Origin: ZC4RG25 sp023428365
GTDB lineage: Bacteria > Pseudomonadota > Alphaproteobacteria > Rhizobiales > Hyphomicrobiaceae
Assembly: GCA_050283925.1 (NCBI GenBank)
Contig: JBNOAI010000006.1
Location: 248,001 to 312,000 of the forward strand
Direction: 5' to 3'
DNA length: 64,000 bases
This document shows positions 1 to 14,706 of this stretch, in pieces. How positions within the stretch are numbered: position 1 is the first letter of the stretch; each line of letters opens with the position of its first letter. The notes beneath the pieces were generated by a model, which saw only the letters and a list, made by a program, of their open reading frames with translations, did no database searches and was not told the origin of the DNA. The translations under genes were made by a program, and so were the position numbers.

Positions 1-925
1 TTCCGACCTCTTCGGCGACGATGCACAGCGGTCTTCCTTTGACCTCCTCATAAACGCGGCCCAGATACTCGCCGATCACGCCCAGCGAGATCAGTTGTAC
101 GCCCGCGAAGATCATCACCGAGATGATGAGTGACGGGTAGCCTGGCACATCGGTGCCGAACAGCAATGTTCGGGACAGATACACAAGAGCACTCGCGAAT
201 GCTGTCAGCGAGATAGCGAGGCCCAGAAGCGACCAAATCCGAAGCGGCAGCGTAGAGAACGAGGTCAGGCCGTCGAGGGCGAAGCGCAGTAGCGTTCGGA
301 AGCTCCATCGCGAGCTGCCATGGGCCCGGTCGGCGACGGCATAAGGCACGCCGATCGCGCGAAAGCCGATCCACGAGAACAGGCCCTTATTGAAGCGAGA
401 GCTTTCATCGAGTGCGTTCATCGCATCGATTGCCCGGCGGTCGAGCAGGCGGAAGTCGCCGGCGCCTTCCGGAATGTCGGACTTCGAGAGGGCATTGAAC
501 AGGCGGTAGAAGCTGCGCGAATAGAAGCGACGAAACGGGCCATCGGTTGCACGGTCGAGCCGGACGCCGTAGACCACCTGATATCCTGCCCGCCATTTCG
601 CGACGAACTCTTCGATGATCTCCGGCGGATGTTGAAGGTCGGCATCCATGATGATGGCGGCGTCGCCACGGACGTAGCGCAGCCCGGCTGCGATGGCGAT
701 CTCCTTACCGAAGTTGCGGCTGAACGAAACGGCCTTGATGCGCGGGTCGGTCTCATGAATGCGCTTCAACGCTGCCAGTGTCCCATCGGTCGACCCGTCA
801 TCGATGAAGACGATCTCCCACGTGCCGAGACGGTCGAGGATTGGAGCCACGCGGTCCAGGAGTGCGTTCAGACCCTGGGTCTCGTTGAGGACCGGGACGA
901 TGATCGAGATCAGAGGGGTGCTCAT
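1..925 (-). CDS. GtrB/DPM1-like family 2 glycosyltransferase, C-terminus cut by window edge
   Basis: This gene starts at an ATG whose complement lies at 923-925 and runs off the left edge, so about 308 codons are visible. The N-terminus (STPLISIIVPVLNE) opens a GT-A fold, followed by the nucleotide-binding IDDGSTDGT and a DADLQHPPE metal-binding motif. The C-terminal third has two hydrophobic segments and then a GVIGEYLGRVYEEVKGRP stretch. This is the usual end of the GtrB/ArnC/DPM1-like group, which moves a sugar from a nucleotide onto polyprenyl phosphate at the inner face of the cytoplasmic membrane. Only a few residues are probably missing. No Shine-Dalgarno is obvious. The family call is firm; the sugar and lipid acceptor are not determined. 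Confidence 0.85.
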   Translation of the reverse strand, partial: MSTPLISIIVPVLNETQGLNALLDRVAPILDRLGTWEIVFIDDGSTDGTLAALKRIHETDPRIKAVSFSRNFGKEIAIAAGLRYVRGDAAIIMDADLQHPPEIIEEFVAKWRAGYQVVYGVRLDRATDGPFRRFYSRSFYRLFNALSKSDIPEGAGDFRLLDRRAIDAMNALDESSRFNKGLFSWIGFRAIGVPYAVADRAHGSSRWSFRTLLRFALDGLTSFSTLPLRIWSLLGLAISLTAFASALVYLSRTLLFGTDVPGYPSLIISVMIFAGVQLISLGVIGEYLGRVYEEVKGRPLCIVAEEVG

Positions 926-1082
926 TGCACAGGGAACTTGCGTTAAAGGTCCGCGCTTCGAAATCCAGCGAGCGATTGCAGAACCATATAGGGCAAGTTC
1001 TAGTGGCCGCGTCGTGACCCGATGCCACGGGATATGTCCTGCAGGATATTAGATAGGTTGCGTTGACGTATTTCACAAACAA

Positions 1083-1106
1083 ATGCGGCCCCAAACGGGG
1101 CCGCAT
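1083..1106 (-). terminator. Intrinsic terminator of the L,D-transpeptidase gene
   Basis: A perfect 10-bp inverted repeat (ATGCGGCCCC / GGGGCCGCAT) around an AAAC loop sits 28 bases past the stop codon of the minus-strand gene. Read on the minus strand it is followed by TTGTTTG. The position and T-rich tail suit a rho-independent terminator for that gene. Confidence 0.75.
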
Positions 1107-1133
1107 GATGATCTATCAGTCCTAGAGATGGGA

Positions 1134-1703
1134 TCAGGTGTACTTCTTCCACGTCACCGTCACGCGCGTGCCGGTCGGGACGCGCGGATAGAGATCCAGG
1201 ACGTCCTCGTTATACATGCGGATGCAACCACGGGAGACAGCCTCGCCGATGGTCCAGGGCGCATCGGTGCCGTGGATCCGATACAGGCTCGACCCGAGAT
1301 ACAGGGCGCGAACACCCAGCGGGTTGCGCGGATGTCCGCCCGGCATGACAGCCGGAAGCTTGGGATTCTCGCGACGCATTTCAGCGGTCGGCGTCCAGGT
1401 CGGGTTAACCCGCTTGCTGGTAACGCTCGTCGTGCCCTGCCAGCGGCTGTCGGGCCGAGGAACGGCGATCGGATAGCTGATCGCTTCTCCGCGGCGGTGC
1501 ACCCAGTAAAGTTTGCGATCACCGAAACTGACGATGAGCTGGCCTGGGGCGACGCTAGCCGGGAAAGAGACGACCTGGCGGGAGCCACCGCTCCATAGGA
1601 ATGAGAAAAACCCCTGCGCCGAGGCGCTGGCGGCCATGCTGGTTAGCGCGAATCCCGCTGCAACGACCGTACAGACGAACTGACGGGTGAGCTTGTGGTA
1701 CAC
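1134..1703 (-). CDS. Exported L,D-transpeptidase (YkuD domain)
   Basis: The protein has 189 residues. Residues 1-30 form a signal peptide (charged start, hydrophobic core, ASASAQ cleavage region), so it should act in the periplasm. The YkuD domain covers about residues 50-189. The hallmark active site is visible: His144 in YRIHGT and the catalytic Cys160 in VSRGCIRM. Such enzymes make 3-3 peptidoglycan cross-links or attach proteins to peptidoglycan. Alphaproteobacteria commonly carry several paralogues of this short, single-domain form, so the exact reaction cannot be assigned. It is a single-gene unit with its own terminator downstream. It faces away from the NRPS gene and shows no sign of belonging to that cluster. 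Confidence 0.9.
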   Translation of the reverse strand: MYHKLTRQFVCTVVAAGFALTSMAASASAQGFFSFLWSGGSRQVVSFPASVAPGQLIVSFGDRKLYWVHRRGEAISYPIAVPRPDSRWQGTTSVTSKRVNPTWTPTAEMRRENPKLPAVMPGGHPRNPLGVRALYLGSSLYRIHGTDAPWTIGEAVSRGCIRMYNEDVLDLYPRVPTGTRVTVTWKKYT

Positions 1704-2277
1704 GATGTCCCCTCCATTCCCGTGAGATCAGTGACTATGGCTGAAGTATGGTGAATAGCCGATGTGGGTAACTGTGCCGATATTCGATCATCGGTGCAAG
1801 GCGCATCACATAGGCGTCATGCGTGATAAATGTGTACGTCAGTCATGGTTAATGAATTATTGCATCGCTGGCGGATGACCCGAAAAAGCGCTTTAAGATC
1901 CGTCGGGAAATACTGGAAATAAGGGGCTTTCATGCGACGTCCAGGCACCATTCGCGACGGGCCATTTCGGGCTGGAAGCTGGTAGGTTAGCCTGAGATTT
2001 CTGTAACAATTCTCTGTTGCAACCAAGACACAAGGAATAGGAATCGCAATCGTTAAGGAGAGGCGCAACGGCGTTTGCGGATGGTTGCTGGCCATATGGA
2101 TTTTAACGACGCGTTTCTTCGATTCCTTTAGATCCTCGTACGATGCCGCCCTTCATCGTTTTGTAGGGCCGGATTGCTAATCTGAGTGGTATCAAATTTG
2201 CATTATTGAGGGTTGAGCATTTCAAGGCAGGTTTTTCCTGCAAATTTTTGGAAAACGCCCAGTTTGCGTGAGTGATC
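1704..2277. other. Divergent intergenic region, L,D-transpeptidase / NRPS
   Basis: About 570 bases separate the two divergent genes and must hold both promoters. I see no convincing gene here; the short minus-strand frame at 1817-2095 has no recognisable protein signature. A small hairpin (GCAGG-TTTTT-CCTGC at 2227-2241, followed by AAATTTTT) lies about 35 bases before the NRPS start. It could be a weak attenuator, but the stem is only five pairs. Confidence 0.4.
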
Positions 2278-5200
2278 ATGAAGCAGATGACGTACGTGTT
2301 GATGGGCGACGAGACACTGCTCGTCCAGTGCGGCGAGATGCTGCTCGAGCGCGGTCATACACTGGCTGGCGTTGTAACGGGTGATGCGGCAGTCGCGGGA
2401 TGGGCAAGCGGACATTCTCTGCCGATTATTGACGCGTCTGCTGACTTGGAACGCGAAATCGAAGGCATCGGCTTCGATTGGTTTCTCAGCATTGCGAACC
2501 TTCGCGTTATTCCCAATGGCGTATGGAAGCGCGCACGTTCGGGGGCGATCAATTTTCATGACGGTCCTTTGCCGCGATACGCGGGATTGAATACGCCGGC
2601 CTGGGCCATTCTCTCAGGCGAGACGGAACATGGTGTCACGTGGCACGCCTTGTCGGACGGGATCGACGAGGGCGACATCTATGTTCAGAGCATTTTCGAG
2701 ATCAGCGAACACGACACGTCGCTGACACTGAACGCGAAATGCTTTGAAGCAGGCATTGCGTCATTTGCCGAATTGATTGCGAAGATGGAGGCTGGTCCTC
2801 TGATCGGTCAGCCTCAAGACCTTTCGCAGCGGACTTACTTCGCGAAGAATGCCCGCCCTGGCGGTGCTTCGACCATCGATTTCCATCAGGAAACGTCTGC
2901 GATCAGCCGGTTGCTTCGGGCGCTGTCGTTCGGACGCGGCTATGCCAACCCTTTGGCGTTGCCGAAGGTTAAAACAGGTCGCGGCGTTTATTCTGTTCTT
3001 GAGGCCGAGACGGCTTCAGCGGAGGCTGTTTTTACGCCGCCCGGCACCGTATTGCGTGTCGATGAAAATGGCGCGGCGATCGCGACCACGGACGGTGCGA
3101 TCGTTATCAAGGCGCTTGCAGATTGCTACGGGCAGTCTGTCTCGATCCAGGAGGCATTCCACGCTGGCGATGTGTTGCCGCCGTTGGGAGGCGCCGATGC
3201 CGAGCGCCTGACAACTCTGAGCAATGCGCTCGCACGCGATGAGGACTATTTCAGAACTCAGCTTCGCGGTTCGGCAAATCCTGAAATTCACGGACTGCTG
3301 CCCAACGTCGATGGGCCACCCGTTTGGGAAGTTACCCAACTGGCAGCTGGCGCGGTGCGATCCGGCGAGGATGCGGTAGCGGCGATCGCGTGTTTCTTCG
3401 GGCGTACCGGTAATCAGGCGCGCTATCAGCTCGGCTATGTCGGCGATCGTCTTGCTGCACTGGCAGGAGATTGGCCGGGCTATGTCTCCCCGACCATGCC
3501 TTTGACCTTTGATGTCACTACGCAGACGACCGCGGCTGAGCTATCGCAGGCGGCTCGGACGGCATTGTCTGGCATGACGCGCCGTCAGGGTGTCGTCGGA
3601 GATCTGCTCGCTCGCAATCCAAAGCTCGCAGCCGTGAAACCGGCCGTAGTGATCCGGCAAGCCGCCGACGTCGCGGATGTCGCGCCGGTCGATGGCAGTG
3701 TGCTGACGGTGGTCGTTCCCTATGATTCCGGTGAGATACGGTTGCTGGGCGATACCTCGCGGTTGCCGCGAACCTCGCTCGATGCGTTGGCCCGGCAATT
3801 GACAGTCATGCTTGCTGCCATCGGCGAGGGTGACGGACAATGCGCAGTTGCCAGCTTGCCTATTCTGTCCGACGACGAAATTCACGTCCTGGTCACGCAG
3901 CGCAATCAAACCGCGCGCGACTACGACCGCGCCGCCACCGTCCATCAGTTGATCGAGGCGCAAGCCAAGCGCACACCGGATGCAACGGCTCTGATTTGTG
4001 CTGGCGAAAAGCTCACCTACGGCGAACTCGATGCACGCGCCAATCGTGTGGCGCGAACGTTGATCGGGCTGGGCGTCCGGCCGGATGGCCTCGTCGGTCT
4101 GTACGTCAGCCGGTCGATTGATCTCGTCGTCGGTGCGCTCGGCATCTGGAAAGCCGGTGGCGCTTATGTGCCGCTTGATCCAACGTATCCACGCGATCGC
4201 ATTGCGTTGATGATCGAGGACAGCGGGCTGAAGGTCGCATTTACCGATGACGGCGTGAAGTTGCCATCCGACAATCCGGAGATCCGTACGCTGACCGTGG
4301 CGGAGGCGGCGCGGGGCGATGCAGCGGTGGACGCCCCGGCCTCGGTTTCAAGCCCGTCCAATCTCGCGTATGTCATTTATACCTCCGGTTCGACCGGCCG
4401 CCCGAAGGGCGTGATGCTGGAGCATCGCAACGTCGTCAATTTCTTTGCCGGTATGGGCGACCGCATCCCGCGTTCGGAAACAAGTCAGCCGGTGTGGCTG
4501 GCCGTGACCAGCCTGTCGTTCGACATTTCGGTGCTGGAACTGTTCTGGACGCTGGCGAACGGTTTCGCCGTCGTTGTGCACGCGGACCGGCGACGCGCGG
4601 CGTCGACCCAGCCTGCCGTGCGGCAGCCGCGCGGCAATGGTGACATGGACTTCAGCCTCTATTTCTGGGGCAATGATGATGGTGTGGGGCCGCGCAAGTA
4701 TCAGCTTTTGCTCGATGGCGCGCGGTTCGCCGACGATCACGGCTTCTGTGCGGTGTGGACGCCCGAGCGGCATTTCCATGCGTTCGGCGGGCCGTATCCG
4801 AATCCGTCGGTGACGGGTGCTGCCGTAGCCGCTGTCACGCGCAATATGGATATCCGCGCCGGAAGCTGCGTGCTGCCGTTGCATCATCCGGCGCGCGTCG
4901 CGGAAGAATGGGCGGTGGTCGATAACATCGCCAATGGCCGTACGGGTCTCGCCTTTGCGTCGGGCTGGATGCCGGATGATTTCCTGCTGCGTCCGGAAAA
5001 CGCGCCGCCGCACAACAAGGCGAATATGCTGCGCGACATCGAAGTCGTGCGCAAACTGTGGCGCGGAGAGGCAGTGCCTTTCGATGCGCCCGGCGGTAAG
5101 AAAGTGGATGTCGTCACGCAACCGCGGCCGGTGAGCAAGGAGCTGGCGGTTTGGGTGACGACCGCCGGGAACCCCGATACCTATCGTGAAGCCGCGCGCC

Positions 5201-6903
5201 TGGGCGCGAACGTCCTGACGCACTTGCTCGGCCAGTCGATCGAGGAAGTAGCAGAAAAGATCACCATTTATCGCGAGACGCTGAAAGAAACCGGGCGGAA
5301 TCCCGACGATTTCACTGTGACGTTGATGCTGCACACGCTGGTCGGTGACGATCGCGAGGCGGTGCGCGCGGCGGCCCGCGAGCCGATGAAAGCATATCTG
5401 CGCAGTGCGACCGCGCTGATCAAACAGTATGCGTGGGCATTTCCGGCATTTAAGAAGCCGGCTGGCGTCGCCAAGGCAATGGACGTCGATCTGCAAACCC
5501 TCGACGCTGAGGAGCTGGACGCGATCATCGAGTTTGCTTTCCTGCGCTACTTCGATGACAGCGGCCTGTTTGGGACGATCGAAGATGCCAAGGCGCGCGT
5601 CGAACAGCTCAAAGCGATCGGCGTCAACGAAATCGCCTGCCTGATCGATTTCGGCGTGTCGACGGAAGATGCACTTCGCGCGCTGGAGCCTCTTGCTGAA
5701 GTGGTTGCGGCGACCCGGACATCGAACGCTGCGGACGCGGGCGAGGGCGGCCTTGCCGACGAGATCAGCCGTCACGCTGTCACGCATATGCAGTGTACGC
5801 CGTCGATGGCCGCAATGGCACTGATGAGCGACGAGGATCGCGCTGCGTTGCGTCATGTCCGGCATCTGTTCATTGGCGGCGAAGCGCTTCAGCCGAAGCT
5901 GCTGCAGGATCTCAAGAGCGCCACCGACGCGACCATCGAGAATATGTACGGCCCGACAGAGACGACCATCTGGTCGGCGACAGGCCCAGCAACGATGAGC
6001 AGCGGTGCGGTTCCGCTCGGTACGCCGATCGCCAACACCCAGCTTTATGTGCTCGACCAGTCCCAGCAACTCGTGGCCGCTGGTATGCCTGGTGAGCTGT
6101 ACATCGCCGGCGACGGCGTGGCGCGCGGCTATCTCAATCGCGAGGATCTGACGAGCGAACGATTTATGCCCGATCCGTTCCATCCCGGTGGGCGGATGTA
6201 TCGGACTGGCGATCTCGTGCGCATTGGTGAGGATGGCGAACTCCACTTCCTCGGGCGCGCTGATTTCCAGGTGAAAGTGCGTGGCTATCGCATCGAGCTC
6301 GGTGAAATCGAAGCGCGGATCGGATTGCATCCGGCTGTTGCGGAGGCGGTTGTCGTCGCACGTGCGGAAGACGCAAATGACGTGCGCATTGTTGCCTACG
6401 TTCGCTACAAGGGCGCACCGGTCAGCGAGGCGGATCTCCGCGCGCATGTTCGCGGCGCGCTTCCTGAGTTCATGGTGCCGTCGCACTTCGTCACGATGCA
6501 GACCTTCCCGCTGACGCCGAATGCGAAGGTCGACCGTAAAGCTCTCCCGCGGCCGGAAGAAGCCGCGAAGGCTGTTGAGGTCGCGGAGTTCGTCGCGCCT
6601 GCCGATGATCTGCAGCAGCGACTTGCTGATGCGTTCAAAGCGATTCTCGGAGTCGAGAAGGTCGGCGCTTTCGACAATTTCTTCAATCTGGGTGGACACT
6701 CGCTATTGGCGGTTCAGCTGCATCGTGAGTTGAAAAAGACCATCGCGCCAGAACTGACCATCACCGACATCTACCGGTTCCCGACCGTCAGCGGGCTCGC
6801 ATCGCATATCCAGGATCGCGGCAAGGCGGGCAAGCATTTGAGCCAGGTGGCTGAGCGCGCGGCCATGCGGCGTCAGGCGCAATTGGGCCGTCGCGGTCGC
6901 TGA
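2278..6903 (+). CDS. NRPS: formyltransferase - partial C - A (split by luciferase-like monooxygenase) - PCP
   Basis: The protein has 1541 residues from ATG 2278; GTG 2272 and ATG 2287 are alternative starts, and none has a clear ribosome site. Residues 1-300 are a methionyl-tRNA-formyltransferase-like domain with Asn92, His94 (INFHDGPLPRYAG) and Asp130 (DGIDEGDI), the three catalytic positions of that family. About 340-540 resembles the C-terminal half of a condensation domain; no HHxxxDG is present. The adenylation domain begins near 547 (YTSGSTGRPKG near 701) but is interrupted at about 790-1145 by a flavin-dependent luciferase-like monooxygenase of the MupA/Atu3671 type. It resumes with NMYGPTE near 1222 and ends at NAKVDRK. 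A carrier domain follows with Ser1475 (NLGGHSLLAV). My reading of the specificity residues is D-I-L-Q-F-G-M-I-W, close to glycine codes. It probably formylates and oxidises a carrier-bound amino acid. The partner PKS lies downstream, convergent. Confidence 0.88.
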   Translation: MKQMTYVLMGDETLLVQCGEMLLERGHTLAGVVTGDAAVAGWASGHSLPIIDASADLEREIEGIGFDWFLSIANLRVIPNGVWKRARSGAINFHDGPLPRYAGLNTPAWAILSGETEHGVTWHALSDGIDEGDIYVQSIFEISEHDTSLTLNAKCFEAGIASFAELIAKMEAGPLIGQPQDLSQRTYFAKNARPGGASTIDFHQETSAISRLLRALSFGRGYANPLALPKVKTGRGVYSVLEAETASAEAVFTPPGTVLRVDENGAAIATTDGAIVIKALADCYGQSVSIQEAFHAGDVLPPLGGADAERLTTLSNALARDEDYFRTQLRGSANPEIHGLLPNVDGPPVWEVTQLAAGAVRSGEDAVAAIACFFGRTGNQARYQLGYVGDRLAALAGDWPGYVSPTMPLTFDVTTQTTAAELSQAARTALSGMTRRQGVVGDLLARNPKLAAVKPAVVIRQAADVADVAPVDGSVLTVVVPYDSGEIRLLGDTSRLPRTSLDALARQLTVMLAAIGEGDGQCAVASLPILSDDEIHVLVTQRNQTARDYDRAATVHQLIEAQAKRTPDATALICAGEKLTYGELDARANRVARTLIGLGVRPDGLVGLYVSRSIDLVVGALGIWKAGGAYVPLDPTYPRDRIALMIEDSGLKVAFTDDGVKLPSDNPEIRTLTVAEAARGDAAVDAPASVSSPSNLAYVIYTSGSTGRPKGVMLEHRNVVNFFAGMGDRIPRSETSQPVWLAVTSLSFDISVLELFWTLANGFAVVVHADRRRAASTQPAVRQPRGNGDMDFSLYFWGNDDGVGPRKYQLLLDGARFADDHGFCAVWTPERHFHAFGGPYPNPSVTGAAVAAVTRNMDIRAGSCVLPLHHPARVAEEWAVVDNIANGRTGLAFASGWMPDDFLLRPENAPPHNKANMLRDIEVVRKLWRGEAVPFDAPGGKKVDVVTQPRPVSKELAVWVTTAGNPDTYREAARLGANVLTHLLGQSIEEVAEKITIYRETLKETGRNPDDFTVTLMLHTLVGDDREAVRAAAREPMKAYLRSATALIKQYAWAFPAFKKPAGVAKAMDVDLQTLDAEELDAIIEFAFLRYFDDSGLFGTIEDAKARVEQLKAIGVNEIACLIDFGVSTEDALRALEPLAEVVAATRTSNAADAGEGGLADEISRHAVTHMQCTPSMAAMALMSDEDRAALRHVRHLFIGGEALQPKLLQDLKSATDATIENMYGPTETTIWSATGPATMSSGAVPLGTPIANTQLYVLDQSQQLVAAGMPGELYIAGDGVARGYLNREDLTSERFMPDPFHPGGRMYRTGDLVRIGEDGELHFLGRADFQVKVRGYRIELGEIEARIGLHPAVAEAVVVARAEDANDVRIVAYVRYKGAPVSEADLRAHVRGALPEFMVPSHFVTMQTFPLTPNAKVDRKALPRPEEAAKAVEVAEFVAPADDLQQRLADAFKAILGVEKVGAFDNFFNLGGHSLLAVQLHRELKKTIAPELTITDIYRFPTVSGLASHIQDRGKAGKHLSQVAERAAMRRQAQLGRRGR

Positions 6904-6927
6904 AGTTTCGCGAAAATTCCGGAAACG

Positions 6928-6959
6928 AAAAAAGCGGCGGGGAAACCCGCCGCTTTTTT
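6928..6959. terminator. Bidirectional intrinsic terminator between NRPS and PKS
   Basis: Six A residues, GCGGCGGG, a GAAA loop, CCCGCCGC and six T residues form a perfect 14-bp stem-loop. It is symmetrical, with a T-run on both strands, and sits 25 bases after the NRPS stop and 29 bases before the PKS stop, so it ends both convergent transcripts. Confidence 0.92.
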
Positions 6960-6987
6960 GATTATCTGAGTGTTTGATCGCTGTTTT

Positions 6988-13470
<6,483 letters not shown>

Positions 13471-13820
13471 ACGTTCCACAATCCCAAACAGTATTCGTGC
13501 GCCTGGCATTTCCTGGCGAAAACAATATCTCGCCTATGCGATAAATCGGTTACCGAAGGCCATCGGTGCAGATTTGATGCCACGGTATTACCGGCTCAAC
13601 CGAGCCTATAAAGCTACGACATTATGATTAAATCTTAGCCGATATCGGGGCGATATACCAAACCCCCACGATATCCTTTGCTCATTATTAATGCTTTCTG
13701 CAAAGAGGCGATCAGGCCGGCAACGCACTGGCATCGTCGTTGCATATATCTCGACGGCACGTCGGCCTGAATGAGGGCGTATCCGCCAAATCTATTGCGT
13801 CAGCCGTTGGGATAATCTGC
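13471..13820. promoter_or_regulatory. Divergent control region between PKS and WecG-type gene
   Basis: This 350-base gap must hold promoters for both divergent genes. The sequence CGATAT occurs three times within 35 bases (13640-13645, 13651-13656, 13669-13674), the first two spaced one helical turn apart, which could be an operator. I see no recognisable sigma-70 boxes that I would defend, and no gene. Confidence 0.3.
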
Positions 13821-14576
13821 ATGAATAATGAAAAATTCGAGGTCGAGGGCATTGCTGTCGATACGCTGACGGTTAGCGATGCCAGCCGCGAAATTTGCGA
13901 TGCGCTTTCGGATGGTGCGTCATTTTGTGTCTACACGATAAACCTCGATCATGTCGTCAAGCTGCGCGCTAGTGAGAAGTTTCGGCGTGCTTATGAGCGC
14001 GCGCGGTTTGTTTTGGCGGATGGATTTCCCATCGTCCTCGCTGGAAGGTTGCGGGGGCGAAATGTTTCGCGCGCGGCGGGCTCCGACTTGATTGCCCCCC
14101 TTTGCGAAGAAGCAGGCCGTCGCGGGATACCTGTGTTCCTTCTTGGCTCAACGAATGACGTCTTGTCGAAGACGGCTCAAGAGTTGGAAACTCGCTATCC
14201 GTCTTTGCACGTCAGCGGACTTTACGCGCCACCCACGGAATTCGACGTAACGGGTGACGGTGCGCGAGAGGCCATCGAAATGCTGAGGATATCCGGCGGC
14301 GGGATTTGCCTCGTCGCTCTGGGAGCCCCGAAGCAGGAAATATTCGCCGATCGTTGCGCGCAGGATGTTCCGGGAATGGCGTTTATATGTATTGGCGCCG
14401 GACTCGATTTTATTGCCGGAGCTCAAAAACGGGCACCGAAAATATTCCAGCGTCTTGGATGCGAATGGCTGTGGCGCCTCGCCAGCAATCCAGGTCGGCT
14501 TGGGCGCCGATACGCGGAATGCGTGAAGGTCATGCCGAGCGTGCTGTTTGGCAGCACGCATAGACCCACGCAGTAG
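13821..14576 (+). CDS. WecG/TagA/CpsF-family glycosyltransferase
   Basis: The protein has 251 residues, started at the ATG that begins MNNEKFEVEG; an in-frame ATG 27 codons earlier has no family-like sequence. Family marks are TINLDHV near 39-45, ADGFPIV near 66-72 with the likely catalytic Asp67, and GAPKQE in the second half. The length matches the GT26 family. These enzymes add a second sugar (for example N-acetylmannosamine or glucose) to a polyprenyl-diphosphate-linked sugar at the membrane. The convergent neighbour encodes a priming sugar-phosphate transferase, so the two plausibly carry out the first and second steps of repeat-unit assembly. A strong terminator follows. The sugar specificity is unknown. 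Confidence 0.85.
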   Translation: MNNEKFEVEGIAVDTLTVSDASREICDALSDGASFCVYTINLDHVVKLRASEKFRRAYERARFVLADGFPIVLAGRLRGRNVSRAAGSDLIAPLCEEAGRRGIPVFLLGSTNDVLSKTAQELETRYPSLHVSGLYAPPTEFDVTGDGAREAIEMLRISGGGICLVALGAPKQEIFADRCAQDVPGMAFICIGAGLDFIAGAQKRAPKIFQRLGCEWLWRLASNPGRLGRRYAECVKVMPSVLFGSTHRPTQ

Positions 14577-14608
14577 AACGCAGATCATCTTCAGTCCGAA
14601 ATAGGAAG

Positions 14609-14644
14609 AGCCCCGCAACCGTGGGAGTGGTTGCGGGGCTTTTT
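14609..14644 (+). terminator. Intrinsic terminator after the WecG-type gene
   Basis: A 12-bp perfect stem (AGCCCCGCAACC / GGTTGCGGGGCT) with an eight-base loop is followed by a run of T. Only the plus strand has the T-run, so it serves the WecG-type gene. Confidence 0.9.
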
Positions 14645-14706
14645 GCGGCACTTTTGGGGGAAGTGCCGTCGGGGGTTTGGGGAGTATTTCGCGAGACGGC
14701 GGCTGA

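Noticed and set aside
1817..2095. A 92-codon minus-strand frame between the L,D-transpeptidase and NRPS genes
   Set aside because: No ribosome site, no recognisable motif, and atypical composition.
2227..2248. GCAGG-TTTTT-CCTGC hairpin before the NRPS as a riboswitch or attenuator
   Set aside because: The stem is only five pairs and no leader peptide or conserved aptamer is seen.
3290..3900. A full condensation domain in the NRPS
   Set aside because: Only the C-terminal half is recognisable and there is no HHxxxDG motif, so it is described as partial.
4348..6699. A 783-codon open frame opposite the NRPS gene
   Set aside because: It mirrors the codon structure of a GC-rich gene on the other strand. 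Its protein has no domain, is rich in Arg and His, and the plus-strand NRPS motifs are unmistakable.
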